NCBI RefSeq assembly: GCF_022758295.1 | Contig: NZ_JALDWJ010000001.1 | Coordinates: forward strand, 1-64,000 | Length of the DNA stretch: 64,000 bases | Direction: 5' to 3' | DNA from: Lysobacter sp. CFH 32150 | GTDB taxonomy: Bacteria > Pseudomonadota > Gammaproteobacteria > Xanthomonadales > Xanthomonadaceae | Shown: one piece after another, positions 47,516 to 56,026 of the stretch | How positions within the stretch are numbered: position 1 is the first letter of the stretch | How the letters are laid out: each line of letters starts with the position of its first letter | Position numbers and translations under genes: made by a program | Notes under the pieces: generated by a model | What the model saw: the letters and a program-made list of their open reading frames with translations, nothing else | The model's database searches: none | What the model was told of the DNA's origin: nothing

Positions 47516-50458
47516 TCACTTGCCCGCAGCCTTCACGGTGATCGGCTTGCCGTCGTACTGCACGGTGGCATCGGTTTTTGGTTCCAAGGCGCCTGCATCG
47601 TCGCGTGGACCACTGACCCAACGCACATGGATCGTCCGCGTGGCCTGCATCCCGGGGAACGAACCCTCGCGCGCGCCGATCGACAACTCGCTACTGGCCT
47701 GATTCCAGGACAACGGAATGCGACTGAACTGGCCCTTCTCGTAGCCGTAGCTCCTGCCGTCGTCCTCGTACAGCGAGAACTTGCCGTCGGTCCCGGTGTA
47801 GACGACGACCGTCAGCGGTGCATCCGGCTTCTCGTCGACGTACTGCAACACCGGACCGGTCGGCACGATCGAACCTGCGCGCACGAACAGCGGCATCCGC
47901 GTCAGCGGCGCATTGACCTGGATCGCCTGGCCGCCTTCGTAGCGTTTGCCGGTATAGAAATCCAGCCAGGAAGTACCGGCCGGCAGATACACCTCGCGGC
48001 TGGTTGCCTTGAACTGCGTGACCGGTGCGACGAGGAAAGCCGGACCGAACAAGTACTCGTCGTTGATATCGCGGACCTTGGCATCGTTTGGGAAATCCAT
48101 TGCCAGGCCGCGCATCATGATGCCGTCGCGATGGTAGACGTCGCCCGCGAGCGTGTAGATGTACGGCAGCAGCGTGTAACGCAGGCGATCGTAGTACGCC
48201 ATGCTGTCGTAGACCGGCGTCCCTTCGGGCGAAATGTTCCAGATCTCGCGATATGGGAACTGGCCATGCGAGCGGAAGATCGGGGCAAAGGCACCGAACT
48301 GGTACCAGCGCAGGTTCAGTTCACGCCATTCGTTGAGATGCTTCGGATCCTGGCTGTCGTAGCGCTTCTCCACTGCGAAGCCGCCGATGTCGAAGGTCCA
48401 GTTGGCCTGGCCCGACATCGAGATGTTCACACCGGCGGAGATCTGGTCGCGCATGTCGTCCCAACGCGAGACCACATCGCCGCTCCACACCGCTACGGCA
48501 TTACGCTGCGTGCCGGCATAACCCTTGCGCGACAGGATGAACACGCGCTTGTCCGGATCCTTGGCACGCGAGCCTTCGTACACGGCCTGCGTGTGCGGCA
48601 AGGGATACGAGTTGAAGAATTCCGTGGACGGGCCCAGTGCCGTCGGCGTGGTACGTGCCTTGCGCTCGCCGATGTCGAGATTGGAATGCAGATCGGGTTC
48701 ATCCGAGTCCATCCACCACGCATCCATCCCGAGCACGTTCAACTTGTCGTTGATCTGGCGCCAGTAGATCTCGCGCGCCTCCTTGGCGTACGGATCGTAG
48801 AAGGACGACGTGTAGCCCGGGCCGATCCAGTCCTTCTCGCCGACCTCGATGTTGCGTTTGTACATGTAGCCCTTGGCGTCGAGTTCCTTGAAGTTGTCCG
48901 TGTTCGGATAGAACTTGGGCCACACCGAGATCATGATCTGCGCGTGGTTGGCGTGGACGTGGTCGACCATGCCCTTCGCGTCCGGGAACCGCGCCTTGTC
49001 GAAGTCGTGCGAACCCCAGCTGTTCTCCGGCCAGTACGACCAGTCCATCACGATGTTGTCGACGGGCAGCTTGCGCTTGCGGTACTCGTCCAGTGCACCA
49101 GTGAGTTCTGCCTGGGTCTTGTAGCGCTCGCGGCTTTGCCAGAATCCGTAAGCCCACTTCGGAAGCAGTACCGACTTGCCGGTCAGTTGCCGGTAGCCGG
49201 CGACAACCTGGTCGGAGGAATCACCGGCGACGAAGTAGTAATCGATCATCTGTCCGGCTTCGGACCACAGCGACAGGTTCTTCGCCTCGTCGGCCGGCAG
49301 CGGGTCGCGGTGCAGCAACGCGATGTAGCTCGGATCGATCAGGTTCCACTCGATGCGTAGCTTGTGGCGTTCGCCCGGCTTCATCTCCAGCGCGAATTCG
49401 TTGTGCCACGGATTCCAATTCTGGCGCCAGCGATCGACCACCAGCTTGCCGTCGATCCACAACTTGGCGTATTCGCTGGAGTACAGCGAGAAGGTGTGGA
49501 GACCTGCGCTCGCTGCCTCGATCTCGCCTTCCCACGTCACCTGCAGGCGTGGCGGCACCTGCCCCTGCCCCGCCGCCGTCGCCTTCGCTTCGACAGGCCA
49601 CTGCTTGAGGTCCTTGATGTACTGGTAGTTGATCTCCGATTCGCGCCGTTCGACTTTCTGTACGCCACCCACCGAGTAACGCGCGGTCAACGCGCCTTCC
49701 TTGCCACTGGCGTCGTATAGCTTCAGCGACGTCGGCAACGGCTGCAGACCACGCGGATCGCCCATGCGCGTGATCGCGTTGTTGTCCCACAGCAAGCCGT
49801 AGTTGCGACTGGACACCAGGAACGGCACCGCCATGTCGATGTTGTGCTGCAGCAGTTCGACATTGCGTCCCTTCTGGTTCATCCAGCCCTGCTGGTGCTG
49901 GCCGAAACCGTAGATCGCCTCGTCGTCCGGCGATTCGAAGCGCTGGCGCACACTGAAGTAGTCCTTGCCTTCGACCTTCAGCGGCGCGAACGAGCGGCCG
50001 CCGACCACTTCCGACAGGACTGGTTTGCCGCTCTTGTCGAGGAAAGCGACGCGACCGGTGTCCGTCGATACTTCGGCGATCACGCGCGCGGTCGCCAGGC
50101 GCACCTTGCCGTCGTCGGTGGTCGTCACTTCGAATGCCGGGACTGCGCTGCCGTCTTCGACACGCATCAGGCTCTGCGTGCGTGCAAAGCCGCCGTCAGG
50201 ATCGGCGCTGACGCGGATGATGCCGTCGCTGACCACCTGCAGCCGTACATCGGCAGCACCTTGTACCGTCGGATGCACGACGATGCCGCGGTCGACCTTT
50301 TCGTAAGCTTGCGATTCCGACGTTGCCGAAGCCGGCACTGTTGATGGTTCGTTACCCGCTCCGCAGGCCGACAGCAGCGCGACCGCCAGCCACGGCAGCC
50401 ATCGGTGCGCGGAGACTGCTCGCGATAGCGAGGAGGCTGGATCAACGGAACAGGTCAT
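47516..50458 (-). CDS. GH31 family xyloglucan alpha-xylosidase lipoprotein with PA14 domain
   Basis: A 980-residue exo-enzyme that removes the non-reducing-end alpha-xylose from xyloglucan oligosaccharides. I chose the ATG at 50458 (AGAGG ten bases upstream, lipobox LLSACGAG); an ATG at 50512 overlapping the GH35 stop is possible. Order: beta-sandwich, IYGFGQHQQGWMNQKGRNVE, an inserted PA14 domain at about residues 250-400 (LHTFSLYSSEYAKLWIDGKL, DRWRQNWNPWHNEF), then the barrel with PVDNIVMDWSYWPENSWGSH, the nucleophile Asp584 in LGMDAWWMDSDEPDLHSN, GQANWTFDIGGFAVE, and FAPIFRSHGQFPYREIWNIS. The PA14 insert and neighbours match the Cellvibrio Xyl31A type of xyloglucan loci. It probably sits on the periplasmic side of a membrane. 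Confidence 0.92.
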   Translation of the reverse strand: MTCSVDPASSLSRAVSAHRWLPWLAVALLSACGAGNEPSTVPASATSESQAYEKVDRGIVVHPTVQGAADVRLQVVSDGIIRVSADPDGGFARTQSLMRVEDGSAVPAFEVTTTDDGKVRLATARVIAEVSTDTGRVAFLDKSGKPVLSEVVGGRSFAPLKVEGKDYFSVRQRFESPDDEAIYGFGQHQQGWMNQKGRNVELLQHNIDMAVPFLVSSRNYGLLWDNNAITRMGDPRGLQPLPTSLKLYDASGKEGALTARYSVGGVQKVERRESEINYQYIKDLKQWPVEAKATAAGQGQVPPRLQVTWEGEIEAASAGLHTFSLYSSEYAKLWIDGKLVVDRWRQNWNPWHNEFALEMKPGERHKLRIEWNLIDPSYIALLHRDPLPADEAKNLSLWSEAGQMIDYYFVAGDSSDQVVAGYRQLTGKSVLLPKWAYGFWQSRERYKTQAELTGALDEYRKRKLPVDNIVMDWSYWPENSWGSHDFDKARFPDAKGMVDHVHANHAQIMISVWPKFYPNTDNFKELDAKGYMYKRNIEVGEKDWIGPGYTSSFYDPYAKEAREIYWRQINDKLNVLGMDAWWMDSDEPDLHSNLDIGERKARTTPTALGPSTEFFNSYPLPHTQAVYEGSRAKDPDKRVFILSRKGYAGTQRNAVAVWSGDVVSRWDDMRDQISAGVNISMSGQANWTFDIGGFAVEKRYDSQDPKHLNEWRELNLRWYQFGAFAPIFRSHGQFPYREIWNISPEGTPVYDSMAYYDRLRYTLLPYIYTLAGDVYHRDGIMMRGLAMDFPNDAKVRDINDEYLFGPAFLVAPVTQFKATSREVYLPAGTSWLDFYTGKRYEGGQAIQVNAPLTRMPLFVRAGSIVPTGPVLQYVDEKPDAPLTVVVYTGTDGKFSLYEDDGRSYGYEKGQFSRIPLSWNQASSELSIGAREGSFPGMQATRTIHVRWVSGPRDDAGALEPKTDATVQYDGKPITVKAAGK

Positions 50459-50508
50459 GCCGGAATACCTCTGGGAATGTTGTGCGGACAGATGGGCATC
50501 AACGCGGG

Positions 50509-52227
50509 TCATTGCGCATCCACTGAAGATGCAGGTGCAGGCGCGGCTTCGTACGTCGCCAGCTTCACGCGCAGCAATTGCACGGCGCTGGAAAAATTGA
50601 GCCCGTAATCGGTCTGGTCGCCGTTCCAGATGCGCAGGAATTTCCATTCCCCACCCTGGTAAGTGCCTTCCTCGACCCGGTCGTAGATCATTTGGACGTC
50701 CTTGCCGGCCGGATAGATCGTCACGCGCGAGTGATAACCGGTGACGAGGAATTCATCCGGCGCCAGTTCGACGATCAATGCCGCTCCGGTCGGTTCCGGA
50801 TTTCCCTGCGGTGGGCCGGAGAACCAGAACTGCGGCACGCCGTAGGTGACCACGGCGTTCCAGCGCTCATTCAATTGCAGGTGTTGTTCGGGTTCGCCCG
50901 CCTGCTCGGCGGTGCCGCGTACCTTGCCGGCGAAGCTCTGCTTCGCAATCAGCCGCGCCGCCGGCTTCACCAGCTTGTAGTTGAGTGCGAACGGCGCCAG
51001 CGTTTCGGCATCCATGCGCTTCGCGCCGAGCGGCCAATTGGAATATTTTGTGAAGTCGATTCCGAACGGCGACCAGCCAATGGCCTGCCGTCCAAGCGCG
51101 GAGAAGAAGAATCGAGCGAAGGGCTTGTCGTTGCCGGTTTCGGCGACGAACAGCGCGTTGTCTGGCCGTGAGTACCGATCGAGCACGGCGACCTGCTTCT
51201 CGTACTCGCGCATGTAGATGTCCGGCGCGAGCAGGTCGATGTTGGGCGCGGCCAGCTTGTAGACGTCCAGCACGTTGTCGGTCGGACCGCCGCTTTCGTA
51301 CTGGCCTGGCAGACCGGGCGTGAACGGGTCGCGCAATGCGCCATTGACGTACATCGGCAGCGGATACTCCGCCTTGCCGGTTGCCGCGACCTGGTCGATG
51401 TATTTCGCGACGTGCCAGGCGTGGAAGAACTCATCCGCATCCTTGCCGAACACCTGTCTCCAGCTGCCGGGTTGCTTGTTCAACCCCTTCGCCAGCGCCT
51501 CGGGAACCGGCCCGTCGAAGACCTGTTGCGCCAGCGGCGAGAAATCACGAGGCGAACCGTAAGTGCCCGGCTCGTTTTCCGGCTGGATCATGATGACGGT
51601 GCGCTGCGGGTCCGCCTGTTTGAGATGACGCATCAGCTGCACGAACGCTTTCCTGTCGGCTTCCAGCGTTGCTTTGGCGAGCGGCGACAGGGAATTGAGG
51701 GTCTTGCCGTCGGCGGTGATAACCCGCGGGAAACGCTTGTTGTCCAGCTTGACCCACGCTGGCGCGTAATTGGGTCCGTTGTTCTTCCACGTGGCGAACC
51801 ACAGCAGCACCAGGCGCTTGTCGCGCTCGCGGGCCTGCGCGAGAAGCGTGTCGAGGAACGAGAAATCGAAAGTGCCCTCTTTCGGCTCGATCTGTTCCCA
51901 CGAGATCGGCACCATCACCGTATTGGGGTCGACCATTTCGATTGCAGGCCACACCTGCGGCAACATTCCCGGCCAAGCGCTGGAGTTATTGATCTGCGCG
52001 CCCAGGATGAGGAAGGGTTCGCCGTCGACCAGCAAGGCGTGGCGCCCGTTCTCGGTGACCAGCCTGGGAATGGGCGCTTCGGCGGAGCGCTTGGCTTGTG
52101 GAGCATCGGCATCCTGCGCGGACGAAGGCAGGCGACCGCAGGCGGCAGCCACCAGAAACATTGCCAGCAGTGCGGCATTGCGCAGGAACGCGCGCGAGGT
52201 TCGCGAAATACGCCTTTCCAATCGCAT
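50509..52227 (-). CDS. GH35 family beta-galactosidase lipoprotein (xyloglucan-type)
   Basis: A 572-residue retaining enzyme that removes beta-galactose from xyloglucan L side chains. I prefer the ATG at 52227, which has CAGGAG nine bases upstream, over the ATG at 52257 that overlaps the esterase stop. The leader ends in a lipobox (LVAAACGR). Motifs are LLVDGEPFLILGAQINNSSA, VPISWEQIEPKEGTFDFS, the acid/base Glu219 in MIQPENEPGTYGSPRDF and the nucleophile Glu363 in LFVAETGNDKPF, and a C-terminal DUF5597-like domain. It resembles Cellvibrio Bgl35A, which sits in a locus with the same GH31 and GH95 partners. Confidence 0.9.
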   Translation of the reverse strand: MRLERRISRTSRAFLRNAALLAMFLVAAACGRLPSSAQDADAPQAKRSAEAPIPRLVTENGRHALLVDGEPFLILGAQINNSSAWPGMLPQVWPAIEMVDPNTVMVPISWEQIEPKEGTFDFSFLDTLLAQARERDKRLVLLWFATWKNNGPNYAPAWVKLDNKRFPRVITADGKTLNSLSPLAKATLEADRKAFVQLMRHLKQADPQRTVIMIQPENEPGTYGSPRDFSPLAQQVFDGPVPEALAKGLNKQPGSWRQVFGKDADEFFHAWHVAKYIDQVAATGKAEYPLPMYVNGALRDPFTPGLPGQYESGGPTDNVLDVYKLAAPNIDLLAPDIYMREYEKQVAVLDRYSRPDNALFVAETGNDKPFARFFFSALGRQAIGWSPFGIDFTKYSNWPLGAKRMDAETLAPFALNYKLVKPAARLIAKQSFAGKVRGTAEQAGEPEQHLQLNERWNAVVTYGVPQFWFSGPPQGNPEPTGAALIVELAPDEFLVTGYHSRVTIYPAGKDVQMIYDRVEEGTYQGGEWKFLRIWNGDQTDYGLNFSSAVQLLRVKLATYEAAPAPASSVDAQ

Positions 52228-52253
52228 CACCGATACTCCTGAAGTCAATGCAG

Positions 52254-54167
52254 TCATTGCCAGTCGTCCGTACGGAATGGCGAGGCCGGCAATCCTTCAC
52301 GATTGGCCAGGTTCGCCTGCTCCGGATTGTCGCTCCACGCGTAGCGCACTGCCCGCGGCCGTGCGACGGCATCGCTGGACACAACGACACGGTTGCCCTT
52401 GATCACGGCGATTGCCGGGTGGAAGTGGTGGTCGTCGCCGGCGACCTCGAAGCCTTGTACGGCCTGGTTGCCACGTGTCGTCAGCGCACTGCCCTGCATG
52501 TCGAACTTGATGCGCACGCTGCCGCGACCGAACTTCGCCGTGCGGTACACCGGCCCGGAGTGCACCAGCGATTCACCATAGGTGACGTGGCGCGCTGCCA
52601 AGGCAAGCCGGCGGCCGACTTCCTGCTTGTTGAGCGGATGGATGTCAGTCGGATTGCCAATATCGATGGTCACAACCTGTGCAGTGGCAGGCAATGCCAG
52701 TGCGCGCGACTGCGATTCGCGCAACATCGCCCACGGGCTGTGCGTCGCGGTATCCCCACCGGAGCGGAAGTTGGCCAGCTGCGCCCACAGGAACGGCAAC
52801 TCCGGCTGCGTCCAGTCATTGCGCCAGGCTCGGATCATCGTCGCGAACTGGTCGCGGTAGCGATAGGCAAGCTCGGCGCTCGCGTTGGCTTCGCCCTGGT
52901 ACCAGATGACACCACGCAACGGATACGGCTGCAGCGGGTGGATCATCTGGTTGAACAGCAATGTCGCGATCTGGTTCTTGTCGTCCTGCATGGCCACGGT
53001 GACCGTGGCGGGACGGAATTTCCACGATGCTGGCAACGCGCGTCGCGCGGCCCCCTGTGGATGCACATACACCAGGCCGGCATCGCCATGGATTCCGCCA
53101 CCACCGCCGGTGTCGGTCACGCGGACGGCCAGATGATTGATTCCTTTCCGCAACGCTTGCGGAGCGATGCGGTATTCGCGCGGCGTATTCCAGCGATTCT
53201 TCAGCCCGCCGACTGGTTGACCGTTGACCCACGCTTCGTCTGAGTCGTCGATCATGCCGAGGCCCAGCACCACGCCTGCCGCAGCTTCCTCCGCGCTCAG
53301 TTCGAACGTCGTGCGATACCAGGCCACGCCGTCCATGCCGGTGTAACCCGATGTTTCCCACAGACCGGGTACTGGCATGGCATCCCAATCACGATCGTCC
53401 ACGTCGACATCCTTCCACGACGCATCGTCGGCACCTTCGGGCCAACGCGCCATGCGCTGCCGCGTCGATGCCAGCGCACGATCGTCGGCCGCGCGCACGT
53501 CGCGTAACTTCGCAGCTGTCGTCGCGGCGTCGACGCCCTGCGACGAGGCGTCCATCCACGCTTCGATGCTGCTGCCGCCCCAAGTGCTGTCGACGATGCC
53601 GATCGGCACGTCGCTATTTGCGCGCAGTTCGCGCGCGAAGTAGTAGGCGACGGCGGAGAACTGGCCGACCGTCTGCGGCGATGCCGCACGCCACTGACCT
53701 CCAGTGAGGCGCGCTTCGGGCTTGCTCGACCAGGACCTGGGTACCTTGAAATGGCGGATGCGGGAATCGTTCGCGCGAGCGATTTCCTGCTCGGCGTCCT
53801 GCGCCTGTTCCACTGGCCATTCCATGTTCGATTGGCCCGAGGCCAGCCACACATCGCCAACCAGCACATCGCGCACGGCGACGGTGTCGCCATCGCCTTC
53901 GCGGACGTTCAACACGAAAGGACCGCCCGCTGCATGCGCAGGAAGTTCGACGCGCCAGGCGCCATCGCGATCAGCAGTAACCTTGGCGCTGCGACCATCG
54001 AACGCGACTTCGATCTTCGCCCCCGGTGTCGCCCAGCCCCAGACCGGCAGCGGCCGATCGCGCTGCACCACGGCACCATCTGAAAACATCAATGGCAGCG
54101 TGACTTTGGCTTGCGCGAGTGGCGCTGCCAACAGCATCAGTGCAAACCAGGTCGAATAACGCTTCAA
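52254..54167 (-). CDS. CE20-type xyloglucan acetylesterase (SASA/SGNH fold with jelly-roll insert)
   Basis: A 637-residue secreted esterase expected to remove acetyl groups from galactose in xyloglucan. The start is a TTG at 54167 whose codon overlaps the GH2 stop (TTGA); GGAGG lies about eight bases upstream and the result is a proper signal peptide (LKRYSTWFALMLLAAPLAQA). The only later ATG would leave a stub leader. Motifs: the serine block VWLASGQSNMEWPVEQAQ with Ser113, SNDVPIGIVDSTWGGSSIE-like GIVDSTWGGSSIEAWM, a GH2-N-like jelly-roll insert (about residues 215-360, GVAWYRTTFELSAEEA, DDSDEAWVNGQPVG), then GVIWYQGEANA and DIGNPTDIHPLNKQEVG with the Asp/His pair. This layout is that of the CE20 family described from Xanthomonas. 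Confidence 0.88.
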   Translation of the reverse strand: MKRYSTWFALMLLAAPLAQAKVTLPLMFSDGAVVQRDRPLPVWGWATPGAKIEVAFDGRSAKVTADRDGAWRVELPAHAAGGPFVLNVREGDGDTVAVRDVLVGDVWLASGQSNMEWPVEQAQDAEQEIARANDSRIRHFKVPRSWSSKPEARLTGGQWRAASPQTVGQFSAVAYYFARELRANSDVPIGIVDSTWGGSSIEAWMDASSQGVDAATTAAKLRDVRAADDRALASTRQRMARWPEGADDASWKDVDVDDRDWDAMPVPGLWETSGYTGMDGVAWYRTTFELSAEEAAAGVVLGLGMIDDSDEAWVNGQPVGGLKNRWNTPREYRIAPQALRKGINHLAVRVTDTGGGGGIHGDAGLVYVHPQGAARRALPASWKFRPATVTVAMQDDKNQIATLLFNQMIHPLQPYPLRGVIWYQGEANASAELAYRYRDQFATMIRAWRNDWTQPELPFLWAQLANFRSGGDTATHSPWAMLRESQSRALALPATAQVVTIDIGNPTDIHPLNKQEVGRRLALAARHVTYGESLVHSGPVYRTAKFGRGSVRIKFDMQGSALTTRGNQAVQGFEVAGDDHHFHPAIAVIKGNRVVVSSDAVARPRAVRYAWSDNPEQANLANREGLPASPFRTDDWQ

Positions 54168-56026
54168 AGCTTCGCCTCCACGTAATAGTCCCGAATGATC
54201 TGCCAAGCCAGCTTGCGCTCCCCTCGTTCGGATAGCAGGCCCTTGCGGTTGTACCCCGCCTGGAACGGATGGATGCGCACGGGCGAACGGAAGTCCATCA
54301 GCACCCAGGGCACCACACCACGCAGGAACGGAATTCGCTCGAGCATGCGCAGTTGCTTGCGATAGAACTCGGCTTGGAATTCCTCGTTCCAGCCAGAGGC
54401 CACATCGTCCGCTCCGTGATTGCCGTACCGAGCTTCGGCGCCGAATTCGCTGATCAGCAGCGGCTTCCCGAACGGCTTCCACACGGCTTGCTCGGGCTCG
54501 ACCGGCCATGGTGTGTACCAGCCGAAGTACTCGTTGACGCCGACTACATCGAGCGATGCCACCAGCGGATCGGCGACGGTCAGCGTGTGGGCATCGAAGC
54601 CCGGCGCATACAGCGCTGCACTCACCAGCCGGGTGGGATCAAGTCGACGTGCATGTTGCGCCAGTGCGGACAGTGCCGTATCGCGTTGCGGATTTGGCGA
54701 GGTTTCATTGGCGATGCCCCATAGCGCCACCGCAGCACGATTGCGATCGCGCCCGACCATCTCCGCCAACATCGTCTCCAGTTTGGCTTGCATGCCAGCG
54801 TCAGCGAAGTCGATGCCCTGGTAGACCGGGATTTCCTGCCACAGCAGCAATCCCATGCGGTCCGCCAAGCGGACAAGATGCTCGTTGTGCGGGTAATGGG
54901 CCAGGCGCACGAAGTTCGCGCCCAATTGCCTGGCCTGTTCCAGGAGACGCTTTGCATCCGCTTCGGAGTGAGCGCGGCGGCCGTCGATCTCTTCGTGCAG
55001 ATTGACACCGCGCAGGAACAGCGGCTTGCCGTTGAGCAGGATTTCGTCGCCGCGCACAGCGAGACTGCGGAAGCCGATGTCTTCCTCCAGCGCTTCGTCG
55101 CGGGTGGAAACCTCGATGCGATACAGCTTTGGCTGCTCCGGCGACCACAATGCGAACTGTGCATCGAAGCGCACACGCGCGTAGCCATCCGCATCGGTTT
55201 GCGTGCGCACGTCCACCTTCAACTCGGGAACGCGCACGGTGACCTGTTGCCGCGGTGTGCCGCCGGCAACCTTCACCCAGCCGTCGACGTGTTGCAGCGA
55301 ATCGGGTGCCAGCTGGATGGAATAATCCTGGATGTAGCTCCGCGGCGTTTCGACCAGATCCACATCGCGGGTCAGACCGCCATAGTTGAACCAGTCGAAG
55401 CCCTGCGCCGGAACGCCGTCCTTGCGGCGATCGTTGTTGACGTGCACCAGCAGACGGTTCTCGCCGTCCTGCAGCAGGTCCGTGAGTTCGAACTGGAACG
55501 GCGTGAATCCACCTTCGTGGCTGCCGAGTTTCTTGCCGTTGAGAAACACATCCGCGCGGTAATTGGCACCGCCGAAGTGGACGAACAGGCGACGCCCTTC
55601 ACCAAGCTCGTACCTGAATGCCTTGCGATACCACACCGAACCTTCCAACCACGTCAGGTCCCGCCGCTGCGTGTTGAAATCACCCGGTACGTCCAGCGTG
55701 ATGGTGTCATCGAAGCCGTATTCGTAGAACTCGGTCTTGCTTTCGGCGGTTCGATCTTTCCATACCGCTTTCCAGTCGCCGATGCCGGAAGCGTACGGGT
55801 CTACCAACACCTGCCACTTGCCGTTGAGACTATGCCGCTTGCGTGCCGGCAGGTTTGTCAGCGGCGCGGATGCAACGCCTGCAGCAGCCGGAAGCGCTTC
55901 GCGCACGCGTTCTTGCGGGCGCGCGGTGTAACCCTGTGCCTTCGCCAGCAACGGCTGGAGTGTCAGCAGCGCAATGGCGAGCCGACGGGCGAAGCGCATT
56001 TTCTTGGAGTCAGCGCGGATCGCCAT
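54164..56026 (-). CDS. secreted GH2 family enzyme (beta-galactosidase / beta-glucuronidase type)
   Basis: A 620-residue enzyme. The ATG at 56026 (GGGGAA ten bases upstream) overlaps the end of the GH74 gene by 17 bases; an ATG at 55999 also gives a signal peptide (FARRLAIALLTLQPLLAKAQ) but has no ribosome binding site. Domains in order: sugar-binding jelly roll (FDDTITLDVPGDFNTQRRDL, VWYRKAFRYELGEGRRLFVH), Ig-like domain, and barrel from about residue 320 with FLRGVNLHEEIDGRRAHSEA, the acid/base Glu441 in LWGIANETSPNPQR and the nucleophile Glu527 in LLISEFGAEARYGNHG, then VPWVLMDFRSPVR. This compact GH2 lacks the long C-terminal domains of the copy at 1629-4088. It removes a beta-linked sugar from the polymer or its oligosaccharides; galactose or glucuronic/galacturonic acid are both possible. 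Confidence 0.86.
   Translation of the reverse strand: MAIRADSKKMRFARRLAIALLTLQPLLAKAQGYTARPQERVREALPAAAGVASAPLTNLPARKRHSLNGKWQVLVDPYASGIGDWKAVWKDRTAESKTEFYEYGFDDTITLDVPGDFNTQRRDLTWLEGSVWYRKAFRYELGEGRRLFVHFGGANYRADVFLNGKKLGSHEGGFTPFQFELTDLLQDGENRLLVHVNNDRRKDGVPAQGFDWFNYGGLTRDVDLVETPRSYIQDYSIQLAPDSLQHVDGWVKVAGGTPRQQVTVRVPELKVDVRTQTDADGYARVRFDAQFALWSPEQPKLYRIEVSTRDEALEEDIGFRSLAVRGDEILLNGKPLFLRGVNLHEEIDGRRAHSEADAKRLLEQARQLGANFVRLAHYPHNEHLVRLADRMGLLLWQEIPVYQGIDFADAGMQAKLETMLAEMVGRDRNRAAVALWGIANETSPNPQRDTALSALAQHARRLDPTRLVSAALYAPGFDAHTLTVADPLVASLDVVGVNEYFGWYTPWPVEPEQAVWKPFGKPLLISEFGAEARYGNHGADDVASGWNEEFQAEFYRKQLRMLERIPFLRGVVPWVLMDFRSPVRIHPFQAGYNRKGLLSERGERKLAWQIIRDYYVEAKL

Noticed and set aside
46439-49360. 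973-codon frame opposite GH95 and GH31
   Set aside because: Same reason: it overlaps two certain enzymes and has low-information composition.
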